This document shows positions 1 through 5,330 of a stretch of DNA of 9,802 nucleotides, piece by piece. This DNA is from Prevotellaceae bacterium. Its GTDB lineage: Bacteria > Bacteroidota > Bacteroidia > Bacteroidales > UBA932. Location of the stretch: positions 1 to 9,802 of the forward strand of contig JAITSM010000088.1 in the NCBI GenBank assembly GCA_031287815.1, written 5' to 3'. The position numbers and the translations under genes were made by a program. The notes under the pieces were generated by a model. The model worked only from the letters and a program-made list of their open reading frames with translations. It did no database searches and had not been told where the DNA came from. How positions within the stretch are numbered: position 1 is the first letter of the stretch; every line of letters starts with the position of its first letter.

Positions 1-1
1 T

Positions 2-1126
2 ACGGACAAAACCGTGTCTTTCCGCGTGTGGTGGAACGCCGGCTCGCGAGATGCTACGCACCTCTCCAAAGTATGGGTGTGGGTAGATTATATCACGGTA
101 AACAGTAATAACACCACTTTGGGCAATTCGTGGACGCGCGCCGCCGTTTCCGCCGCTTCGCCCGCGGCTTCTGTTACATATGACGGCAGCAACCGGCAAG
201 GGTTCTGGTTGCAGGGCGACAGCGGAAGTTACAGCGCTACCGTTACCGTACAACTAAATATTACCGCAAGCAAATTCAACTGGTGCGCCTACGTTTCCGA
301 CTATCCGCCAAATGTAACAGTGGCTAATGGAACTTATACTTTCAGAGGCACGCCGCCGTTTATATTGATAGCCTCTAACGGCATAACCTCTCAAACAGTA
401 ACCGGAACAACACTCGCTGCTTCGGCATTGACCATTACCCCCACGACGATTATGGATGAAACAGCTTGCCCGGCCGTTTTCTGCCCTTATCAGGGAAGCG
501 ATTTATATATGAATACAACGTATCTTTGCCAACAACGCAGCAGCGGTGCAAAGAATTGGGAGGCGTATATAAAAGATGCTCGCGATAATGAATTATACCG
601 GATTGTTTTGATGCCTGACAATAAATGGTGGCTGGCGCAGAATGTAAAATTAGCAAGCTATAATAGTACTACCGTAGGCTCTGTCATTAGCGGCTGCACA
701 AAAGAGGAATGCGGCAGGGCTTATACGTGGGAGCAAATTTACGCTTCCTATGCAGGTGGCACAAGCGGTTCAACCGGCAACGTACAGGGTATATGCCCAC
801 CCGGATGGTTATTGCCCACCCGCCTGACTTACGCTGCCCTCGCTGGATCATTCAATTCAAGTGCTGAGTTTGTAACAGCATTGCGCTCATACAATTCTCG
901 ATGTTTGCCCAAACCTGACCTGCTAGGATGGGCGAGCCAAATTGGTGTACATAACAGTACCGTGTATACGGACCAATGCTCGTGGTACTCTAACGACAAC
1001 GGCCGAGAAGACGGTACCGTCTTAGATGAAGCTGTATGGCTTGAATATGTGTGCGGTGAATGGAACGATCAAAATGATGGAGATCTGGGCACAATGGGCG
1101 TTGTTCGCTGTTATTACCAGTTGTAA
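2..1126 (+). CDS. Secreted paralogous protein, 5'-truncated, with Fib_succ_major-like C-terminal domain
   Basis: The reading frame is open from base 2, so the true start lies upstream of the window. A GTG at 14 aligns with an internal Val of the paralogue at 3481-4446 and is not a start. Bases 2-310 encode a module matching that paralogue almost residue for residue (FRVWWNAGSRDATHLSKVWV, then RQGFWLQG, then NWCAYVSDYPPN). After YPPN the two proteins diverge. The C-terminal half has the pattern I associate with the Fibrobacter succinogenes major paralogous domain (TIGR02145): NWEAYIKDARDNELYRIVL, KWWLAQNVK (about 623-646), CGRAYTWEQIYA, GICPPGWLLPT (about 788-820), and a closing VRC motif. By comparison with the paralogue it should carry a signal peptide and be exported to the surface or periplasm. 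Its molecular function is unknown. The domain assignment is from memory; the exported location is inferred. Confidence 0.85.
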   Translation, partial: TDKTVSFRVWWNAGSRDATHLSKVWVWVDYITVNSNNTTLGNSWTRAAVSAASPAASVTYDGSNRQGFWLQGDSGSYSATVTVQLNITASKFNWCAYVSDYPPNVTVANGTYTFRGTPPFILIASNGITSQTVTGTTLAASALTITPTTIMDETACPAVFCPYQGSDLYMNTTYLCQQRSSGAKNWEAYIKDARDNELYRIVLMPDNKWWLAQNVKLASYNSTTVGSVISGCTKEECGRAYTWEQIYASYAGGTSGSTGNVQGICPPGWLLPTRLTYAALAGSFNSSAEFVTALRSYNSRCLPKPDLLGWASQIGVHNSTVYTDQCSWYSNDNGREDGTVLDEAVWLEYVCGEWNDQNDGDLGTMGVVRCYYQL

Positions 1127-1152
1127 AATTTAACCGGCATAATATAACAACA

Positions 1153-1175
1153 TAGAAGCAAAAAAACAGCTTCTA
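1153..1175 (+). terminator. Hairpin just after the first gene
   Basis: A perfect 7-bp stem (TAGAAGC 1153-1159 with GCTTCTA 1169-1175) and a 9-nt A-rich loop lie 26 nt after the stop codon. No T-tract follows, so it may be a 3'-end stabilising hairpin rather than a terminator. Confidence 0.3.
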
Positions 1176-1247
1176 AATAACGCCATAGTTTGCTATCATT
1201 AGGTTTTTATCGCACAACCGAGAAAAACTAAAATGTTCTTTACATAC

Positions 1248-1279
1248 AACAGGGGCAAAATAAATATAGCCCCTGTTTC
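1248..1279 (+). terminator. Terminator-like hairpin
   Basis: A perfect 9-bp stem (AACAGGGGC 1248-1256 with GCCCCTGTT 1269-1277) encloses a 12-nt A/T-only loop and is followed by only one further T. It lies 121 nt after the first gene. The GC-rich stem fits an intrinsic terminator, but the T-run is short. Confidence 0.45.
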
Positions 1280-1320
1280 ACGCTGATCAATACTCTCGCT
1301 AAACCATATTGAATCGGCTG

Positions 1321-1378
1321 AGGTGCCATAGCACCCGAAAAAGGAGCTATAATAGCTTCGGTGCTTTGGCACCTTTTA
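1321..1378 (+). terminator. Long hairpin with T-run, probable intrinsic terminator
   Basis: The arms 1321-1339 and 1357-1374 pair over about 17 bp (AGGTGCCA.AGCACC.GAA), with one T-T mismatch and one bulged C. A second perfect inverted repeat, AGCTAT-A-ATAGCT, sits inside the loop. The 3' arm runs into TTTT (1374-1377). The preceding gene is about 200 nt away, so this could also be a leftover terminator of a lost gene. Confidence 0.5.
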
Positions 1379-1411
1379 TATTAAAGCGGTTACAAAAATA
1401 CAAAAAAATAG

Positions 1412-1525
1412 GAAACTAAAACTAATAGGATTAAAAATACAACTGTTTTTGCTGCAGGTAACAGCGGAGGTGAACATGCCGGTATGGTTACAACTGCTAT
1501 GGGAGGCGGTGGAGAGAATATTTAG
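1412..1525 (+). pseudogene. Short coding-like remnant without a start codon
   Basis: Between stops at 1409 and 1523 one plus-strand frame is open and reads like protein: ...TTVFAAGNSGGEHAGMVTTA, then MGGGGENI and stop. There is no ATG at its 5' end. The AAGN phrase resembles the Asn region of subtilases, but the piece is far too short to assign. It follows an AATAGGAAAC motif (1408-1416) also seen just before the short gene at 4914, and like that gene it lies next to a copy of the AAGTTAAGAGTTGG repeat. It could be a decayed gene end or chance. Confidence 0.22.
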
Positions 1526-1577
1526 AAGTTAAGAGTTGGCTGGCGCCAGCCAATTCTCCACTCTCAACTAAAAAAGT
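1526..1577 (+). repeat. Palindromic element, copy 1 (TGGCGCC core)
   Basis: A perfect 18-bp palindrome TTGGCTGGC/GCCAGCCAA (1536-1553) is flanked by outer arms AGTTAAGAG (1527-1535) and CTCTCAACT (1561-1569), which pair with one mismatch across a 7-nt bulge. Bases 1526-1547 (22 nt) recur exactly at 5056-5077, and the right end (TCAACTAAAAAA) recurs at 5155-5166. A related core, GCTGGCGCC, occurs at 9515-9523. This marks a dispersed family, short here and long in the other two copies. Confidence 0.8.
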
Positions 1578-1618
1578 CTGTGTCCATCTGTGGGGAAATA
1601 ACTCATAATTCTTATTCG

Positions 1619-1626
1619 TATCTTTG
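1619..1626 (+). promoter_or_regulatory. Bacteroidota -7 box TATCTTTG
   Basis: TATCTTTG matches TAnnTTTG exactly. No TTTG lies 19-21 bp upstream, so only half the promoter is supported. If active, it would give a leader of about 440 nt before nadA, the only gene downstream on this strand; no better nadA promoter is visible closer to the gene. Confidence 0.4.
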
Positions 1627-1778
1627 TGCGGTTTTACATGCCGTTGGTTTTAATAAAATGTTTGCGGTTTTGTTCATTTCTTTTACTAAAAAATGAAAAC
1701 TATTTTTGGAAAAACAGGGGCAGGGTAGTATTAAAAATAGTTATGAAAACGGCAAGTAAAAATATCTTTTTAAATACA

Positions 1779-1824
1779 CCCTTTTTCCACCGGAAAACGG
1801 ATATTAACAACGGTGGAAAACGGG
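1779..1824. repeat. Inverted repeat upstream of nadA
   Basis: The arms 1779-1792 and 1811-1824 pair at 13 of 14 positions (core TTTTCCACCG with CGGTGGAAAA) around an 18-nt loop. No T-tract follows. It could be an RNA hairpin in a nadA leader or an operator-like site. Its function is unknown. Confidence 0.6.
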
Positions 1825-2071
1825 TAAAATATGAACATAAAAAAATTGTTTATAATGTGTGAAAATTTAATAAAATTAAAATAATCAAGCGCCCCTTTCC
1901 GCCGGGCTTGTTGATAAAGGATGAACAAAACAAGAATCGGAAAATTCAAAGTGGACAGGGAAATTTTTGTACACAAAATACACAGCTTATAATAACCAAA
2001 AAAGAAGATAAATTTTTATTTTTTTTATTTTTTAAGAAAATAAATATGGTTGAAAATGTGAAAAAATTTTT

Positions 2072-3019
2072 ATGATAAACGACCAAATAAACCAACTGCG
2101 AAAAACGAAAAATGCCGTCATACTGGCGCATTTTTACCAGCGCCCCGAAGTGCAGGAAATAGCCGATTTTGTAGGCGACAGCCTGCAGCTGTCGGAACAG
2201 GCAGCCGCCACCGGCGCGGATATAATAGTGTTCGCCGGCGTGCATTTTATGGCGGAAACAGCGAAGATATTATCGCCGCAAAAGAAAGTATTATTGCCCG
2301 ACCTGAACGCCGGCTGCTCATTGGCGGAGTCCTGCCACCCGGCGGATTTTAAGGCATTCATCGAACAGCATCCCGGCCATACGGTCATTTCGTATGTCAA
2401 TACCAGCGCGGAAATAAAAGCGCTCACAGATATTTGCTGCACTTCCAGTAATGTGTTGAAAATTATTAACAGTTTGCCTAAAGATGAAAAAATTATCTTC
2501 GCTCCCGATAGGAATCTGGGGAATTATATCAAAAGTATTACCGGACGTCCGGATATGCTGGTATGGGACGGCGCCTGCCATGTGCACGAGGCGTTTTCTG
2601 TAGAGAAACTGGTAGAGTTAAAGAAGCAGCATCCCGAAGCCAAGACGCTGGCGCACCCCGAATGCAAGAAGCCGGTTTTGCTGCTGGCCGATTTTATCGG
2701 TTCTACGGCGGCGCTGTTGCGTTTTACCAAAGAAGATACGGCGCAGAAGTATATTGTAGTAACGGAGCCCGGCGTTATTTTCCAGATGCAAAAGGAGAGC
2801 CCGCACAAGGCATTTCTTTCGCTTCCGGGCATTACCGCGCCCGCCTCCGCCCTTGCCGACGACTGCGGCGCATGCAATGACTGCCATTTTATGAAACTGA
2901 CCACCGTCGAAAAAATATACCAAACCCTAAAAGACGAACAGCCGGAAATTTTCGTAGCGGAAGCCATCCGAAAGAAAGCGGAAAAATCGATTCTGCGGAT
3001 GCTGGAGCTGTCGAAGTAG
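2072..3019 (+). CDS. nadA: Quinolinate synthase NadA
   Basis: NadA condenses iminoaspartate with dihydroxyacetone phosphate to quinolinate in de novo NAD synthesis; it is a cytosolic [4Fe-4S] enzyme. The 315-residue length fits the short NadA form. The ATG at 2072 starts a typical N-terminus with the early AVILAHFYQRPEVQ..ADFVGDSL motif. Expected cluster ligands are present: Cys82 in NAGCSLAESC, Cys198 in AHPECKKPV, and the C-terminal CGACNDC at 265-271, the CxxCxxC form known from E. coli, where the last Cys is the ligand and the other two can form a disulphide. TSSN (124-127) and the FIGSTAALL segment are also typical. No nadB or nadC partner is adjacent, so it appears to stand alone here. 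There is no Shine-Dalgarno; the leader is A/T-rich. I see no damage. Family assignment is near certain. Confidence 0.97.
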   Translation: MINDQINQLRKTKNAVILAHFYQRPEVQEIADFVGDSLQLSEQAAATGADIIVFAGVHFMAETAKILSPQKKVLLPDLNAGCSLAESCHPADFKAFIEQHPGHTVISYVNTSAEIKALTDICCTSSNVLKIINSLPKDEKIIFAPDRNLGNYIKSITGRPDMLVWDGACHVHEAFSVEKLVELKKQHPEAKTLAHPECKKPVLLLADFIGSTAALLRFTKEDTAQKYIVVTEPGVIFQMQKESPHKAFLSLPGITAPASALADDCGACNDCHFMKLTTVEKIYQTLKDEQPEIFVAEAIRKKAEKSILRMLELSK

Positions 3020-3084
3020 GAGGCGGAGTGAATAAGCCGGTGGAAGCGTATATTATGGAATGTTGAATCCGCCGGTAAAAAAAG

Positions 3085-3115
3085 TTTGCAGATAAAAAAT
3101 ATTGTTTTATATTTG
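3085..3115 (+). promoter_or_regulatory. Bacteroidota promoter (TTTG-N19-TATATTTG) for the 3481 gene
   Basis: TTTG at 3085-3088 and TATATTTG at 3108-3115 are separated by 19 bp, matching the Bacteroidota -33/-7 consensus. Transcription should begin near 3121, leaving a leader of about 360 nt before the ATG at 3481, unusually long. It lies 65 bp after nadA, so the surface-protein gene is probably transcribed independently. Confidence 0.8.
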
Positions 3116-3120
3116 TGTCG

Positions 3121-3480
3121 TTATAGTCGTTCTTTAAATATTTAAGCGGTAATAAAACCCGGCTTTTATTCTCCTACTAAAACTTCGCACTTTCAGTACA
3201 CCGAGAATACGAAAATCACATATAACGTGGATTTCTTGTTTTGGTGTACAGGTAGCGAAGACCTATAGTAGAAAATAAGAAATTCACGTTTACATTTTTT
3301 ACAGAAAACGCCACAGGAGTAAAAGTTGGATAAATGGGCAGTGAATAAAAATTCGTAGCAAGGGGTTGTTTTAGTAAAAAAGTTTGTGTTTGGAAACAGC
3401 CCCGAAGCTGCGGAAACAGAACATAGACAAAATGCCGATAATCCTTAAACAGGAAACTATAAACATTAAATAATAATAGT
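3121..3480 (+). promoter_or_regulatory. Long 5' leader with nested hairpin
   Basis: Four helices nest inside one another: 3174-3179/3266-3271 (CTACTA/TAGTAG), 3183-3188/3255-3260 (CTTCGC/GCGAAG), 3196-3206/3239-3249 (11 bp with two G-U pairs), and 3213-3219/3227-3234 (7 bp, one bulged G, 7-nt loop). Together they give 30 bp in a 98-nt irregular hairpin. A separate 10-bp hairpin lies at 3362-3371/3394-3403. The leader also contains coding-like pieces in two frames (see findings), so it may be partly a decayed gene. No known riboswitch class is recognised. The last part, AGGAAACTATAAACATTAAA (3451-3470), resembles the leader motif AGGAAACCAAAG before the short gene at 4914. Confidence 0.5.
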
Positions 3481-4446
3481 ATGAAAAAAATTTTCTTTCT
3501 TTTAACCATGCTTGCAAGCGTGGCAGCAAGCGCACAGGTAACGTATGTAGAGCCTGTCAGCGCAACTTATACGAGCCAAACCGTGTCTTTCCGCGTGTGG
3601 TGGAACGCCGGTTCGCGCGACGCCACGCACCTTTCCAAAGTATGGGTGTGGGTAGATTACATCACGGTAAACAGTGATAACACCACTTCGGGCAATTCGT
3701 GGACGCGCGCTGCCGTTTCCGCTGCCTCGCCTGCGGCTTCCGTTACGTATGACGGCAGCAACCGGCAAGGGTTTTGGTTGCAGGGCGCCAGCGGAAGTTA
3801 CAGCGCCACCGTAACCGTTAAATTAAACATTACCGCCAGCAAATTCAACTGGTGCGCTTATGTTTCCGACTATCCGCCGAATGCTAAAATCACGACCGGA
3901 ACGTACAATAACGGAACCTATACTTTAAAAGGGACACAGCCGTTTACCATCAATGGCTCTATTACTGTAAATGCAAACACTTATTCCGGAAGTATCACCT
4001 CTATCACCGACGCTACCCAATGTTCCGGATATAGATGCAGTTTGAGAGATGAGGCGGTGGGGGCTATCGGTTGTTGTGCCGGATTAATTACTTTAGGTAG
4101 TTATTGCCGGGATTTAGCCGCCGATGCAGCAAGTACGTTTAGTTGCAGCGGCGTGGTGATAGAGGTTAAAAACGCCCCAATCGGTGGTTCGACCTGGGCA
4201 ACCGCAAATTCAGCGTGTACCAACATTGGCTGGCGGCTACCTACATTTGAAGAAGTGTTGTGTATGATTAATCAAGGTAAAATAACCTTTGCAACTGGAT
4301 GCGGAGGATGGAAATCGCATGACTGGTGGACAAATAACGGGCCAGGCTGCCGCACCGATGCCTACAAGACGCTCCAATGCGAACACTGTGCGGGTTGTGG
4401 CAGTTGCGGGAATGGCTACGCCAGTGGTTTATGCGTCCGAAACTAA
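3481..4446 (+). CDS. Secreted Cys-rich paralogous protein
   Basis: The protein has 321 residues. The signal peptide is clear: MKK, a hydrophobic run to residue 16, and ASA-Q with probable cleavage after Ala18. There is no lipobox. Residues 32-134 form the module shared with the gene at 2-1126. The rest is Cys-rich (16 Cys in all, four in CEHCAGCGSC at 300-309). A GWRLPTFEEVLCMI segment at 250-263 after TANSACTNI resembles the GW.LPT..E stretch of DUF1566/Fib_succ_major proteins, and the final LCVRN resembles their closing VRCVR. The C-terminal half does not align well with the first gene beyond these marks. Likely role: an exported surface or periplasmic protein; ligand unknown. It has its own promoter and long leader; no Shine-Dalgarno is seen. 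The domain relation is from memory and moderately sure. Confidence 0.87.
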   Translation: MKKIFFLLTMLASVAASAQVTYVEPVSATYTSQTVSFRVWWNAGSRDATHLSKVWVWVDYITVNSDNTTSGNSWTRAAVSAASPAASVTYDGSNRQGFWLQGASGSYSATVTVKLNITASKFNWCAYVSDYPPNAKITTGTYNNGTYTLKGTQPFTINGSITVNANTYSGSITSITDATQCSGYRCSLRDEAVGAIGCCAGLITLGSYCRDLAADAASTFSCSGVVIEVKNAPIGGSTWATANSACTNIGWRLPTFEEVLCMINQGKITFATGCGGWKSHDWWTNNGPGCRTDAYKTLQCEHCAGCGSCGNGYASGLCVRN

Positions 4447-4468
4447 ATTTAGCATAGCCCTTTTTAGT

Positions 4469-4498
4469 TTTCTCCCGCATTTCAAAAAGTTGGAGAAA
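4469..4498 (+). terminator. Hairpin after the second surface gene
   Basis: TTTCTCC (4469-4475) pairs perfectly with GGAGAAA (4492-4498) around a 16-nt loop, 22 nt after the stop. The stem is not GC-rich and there is no T-tract, so termination is uncertain. Confidence 0.3.
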
Positions 4499-4546
4499 GG
4501 CGGTTGCTTATATTAAATAATAAAGGCGTATCTGTGCAACCCTGTT

Positions 4547-4684
4547 CAGACGAGGTTATACCTCGTCTGTCCTGTCCCGACAGGTTTTACCTGTTTTACG
4601 AGGCACAGCCTCCGTGGATAGGGCGGACGAGGTGCAACCTCGTCCGAACGGCGCCAGCAGGGGCGAAAAATTTTTCGCCCCTGC
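4547..4684. repeat. Cluster of perfect palindromes (REP-like)
   Basis: CAGACGAGGT-TAT-ACCTCGTCTG (4547-4569) and CGGACGAGGT-GCA-ACCTCGTCCG (4624-4646) are two variants of the same 10-bp hairpin. Between them are ACAGGT-TTT-ACCTGT (4580-4594, followed by TTT) and GAGGC-ACA-GCCTC (4600-4612). A 28-bp perfect palindrome with 14-bp arms follows at 4657-4684 (GCAGGGGCGAAAAA and its complement). Minus-strand open frames across this region are repeat shadows. These are dispersed palindromic units of the REP kind; no RAYT transposase is in the window. Confidence 0.8.
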
Positions 4685-4754
4685 AACCGGCCGGCTTTAA
4701 ATAGGAAAAAAAACAATGCAAAATAAAAAGGGATTAAAATTTGAACAGTTTGTG

Positions 4755-4862
4755 CCGCCGTGAGGCGGAAAAGAGGGCTCCCCCATCGAAATGGGGGCTC
4801 CCCCCGTCGAAATGGGGGGAGCCCCCGTCGCAATGCGGGAGACCCCCGTCGCAAGGGGGGAA
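4755..4862. repeat. Tandem array of short C/G hairpins
   Basis: A small hairpin CCGCC-GTGA-GGCGG (4755-4768) is followed by four tandem hairpins starting at 4780, 4800, 4822 and 4843, i.e. every 20-22 bp. Each is C5-6, then AT or GT, then a tetraloop CGAA or CGCA, then A(T/G) and a G-run. Units 1 and 2 pair fully (unit 2 with one G-U), while units 3 and 4 have one mismatch each. Two- or three-base linkers separate them. Because G-runs are followed directly by C-runs, neighbouring units can also pair with each other. Confidence 0.85.
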
Positions 4863-4900
4863 CCCCCCAATAAATAGGAAACCAAAGTATTAACTAAAAA

Positions 4901-4906
4901 AAGGAG
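4901..4906 (+). promoter_or_regulatory. Shine-Dalgarno AAGGAG
   Basis: AAGGAG lies 7 nt before ATG 4914. It is one of the few strong Shine-Dalgarno matches in the window, where most genes have none, so it stands out and supports translation from 4914. Confidence 0.55.
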
Positions 4907-4913
4907 AATCAAT

Positions 4914-5036
4914 ATGAGAGAATCTCATGACTGGTTGCCTCGCAACCACGAAGCCCTGTACGACCAAAGCACGCAGATCTGGAACTTTATTCAAATGAAA
5001 GACGCCGGTATGGAAAGATGCCGGCGGCTTTTTTGA
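4914..5036 (+). pseudogene. 40-codon remnant, N-terminus of a HDWLP..HEALY family protein
   Basis: The frame reads MRESHDWLPRNHEALYDQST, then QIWNFIQMKDAGMERCRRLF and stop. The opening resembles the N-terminus of an uncharacterised Bacteroidota protein family I recall, whose members are much longer (about 200 residues or more). Here the similarity ends near residue 27, and the last codons are the arms of a terminator hairpin. The simplest reading is a gene cut short, with the hairpin and a heptamer element (5036-5168) joined to the stub. It could still be a genuine small protein, since it has a good Shine-Dalgarno and its own terminator. No promoter is recognised. Confidence 0.5.
4998..5034 (+). 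terminator. Intrinsic terminator inside the short ORF's 3' end
   Basis: The arms 4998-5011 and 5018-5031 pair over 14 positions with one mismatch and one G-U (core GCCGGTAT/ATGCCGGC). The loop is 6 nt and the T-run is 5029-5034. The T-run supplies the final Phe codon and the first base of the TGA stop of the short ORF. Confidence 0.8.
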
Positions 5037-5168
5037 GTTAAGAACTAAGAACTAAAAGTTAAGAGTTGGCTGGCGCCGGAGTCAGTAGGCAGTTTTCAGT
5101 TGGCAGTGGGCAGTTGTCATTCATAATTCATAATTCATTTTCAACTTTCCATTTTCAACTAAAAAAAG
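5036..5168 (+). repeat. Heptamer-periodic element, copy 2 (TGGCGCC core)
   Basis: The left part repeats with period 7 (AGTTAAG, AACTAAG, AACTAAA, AGTTAAG, AGTTGGC) up to the core TGGCGCC (5071-5077). The middle has (G)GCAGTT-type repeats. The right part has ATTCATA repeats (5120-5139) and ends TTTTCAACTAAAAAAA. The 22 nt at 5056-5077 are identical to 1526-1547, and the right end matches that of copy 1. It has no coding content; a 61-codon frame crossing it from 5066 is a shadow. Confidence 0.8.
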
Positions 5169-5237
5169 TGGAGCAAGGAGTTCCTCTTAGAGCTTATCAA
5201 AATCTAAATGCGTCGACCCTGGGGTTTTTTTCCATTA

Positions 5238-5269
5238 TTTTGCCATATTAAAAATATATTGTACCTTTG
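5238..5269 (+). promoter_or_regulatory. metK promoter (TTTTG-N19-TACCTTTG)
   Basis: TTTTG (5238-5242) and TACCTTTG (5262-5269) are 19 bp apart, matching the Bacteroidota consensus. The predicted start near 5274-5276 is a few bases before the SAM-II-like aptamer and about 165 nt before the metK ATG. Confidence 0.85.
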
Positions 5270-5278
5270 CGCCGCCAA

Positions 5279-5326
5279 CGTGGAAAGATTTGACTGCTTG
5301 CAACCACAGGAAAAAATGCTAAAACG
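5279..5326 (+). ncRNA. SAM-II-like (or SAM-V-like) riboswitch aptamer
   Basis: The leader of metK carries GTGG (5280-5283) pairing with CCAC (5304-5307) as P1. Between them are GATTTGAC and TTGCAA, and an A-rich strand ends in ATGCTAAAACG (5316-5326). These blocks, in this order, match what I recall of SAM-II: a P1 stem enclosing a conserved GAUUU(G/A)AC loop and (U)UGCA, then an A-rich link to GCUAAA, forming an H-type pseudoknot that binds S-adenosylmethionine. The gene downstream makes SAM, which fits feedback repression. The exact pseudoknot pairing was not resolved by eye; SAM-V shares the same core. The class is best known from Alphaproteobacteria, with other phyla reported; that point is from memory. 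Confidence 0.72.
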
Positions 5327-5330
5327 ATTC

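Larger units (their letters stand above)
1578..2071. other. A/T-rich intergenic region before nadA
   Basis: I see no convincing gene in these 494 bases. They hold a promoter-like -7 box at 1619-1626 and an inverted repeat at 1779-1824. There is also a weaker CAAGC/GCTTG pair around 1886-1910, and a very A/T-rich approach to nadA (1975-2071). A 78-codon plus-strand frame starting at GTG 1626 is low-complexity, Lys/Asn-rich and starts on the promoter box itself, so I do not call it. The phrase CTGTGTCCATCTGTGG at 1578-1593 looks like a dispersed intergenic phrase, but only one copy is in the window. Confidence 0.5.

Noticed and set aside
14..16. GTG as start of the first gene
   Set aside because: The frame continues to base 2 with residues matching the paralogue (T..TVSFRV), so the gene begins upstream of the window.
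1626..1862. 78-codon open frame starting at a GTG
   Set aside because: The start overlaps the -7 box, the composition is low-complexity A/T-driven, and an inverted repeat lies inside it.
3022..3073. GGCGGA/TCCGCC pair after nadA as a terminator
   Set aside because: Only 6 bp with a 40-nt loop and no T-run; too weak to call.
3216..3509. 97-codon minus-strand frame over the leader and start of the second surface gene
   Set aside because: It overlaps a clear signal-peptide start on the plus strand and is a Phe/Leu-rich A/T artefact.
4755..4862. CRISPR-like array
   Set aside because: Units are contiguous hairpins of about 21 bp with 2-3 bp linkers; there are no spacers and no cas genes.
4546..4912. 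Minus-strand open frames with repeated Arg-Gly-Pro-Pro or Ala-Thr-Gly phrases
   Set aside because: They are translations of the tandem hairpin array and palindromes, without promoter or start signals.
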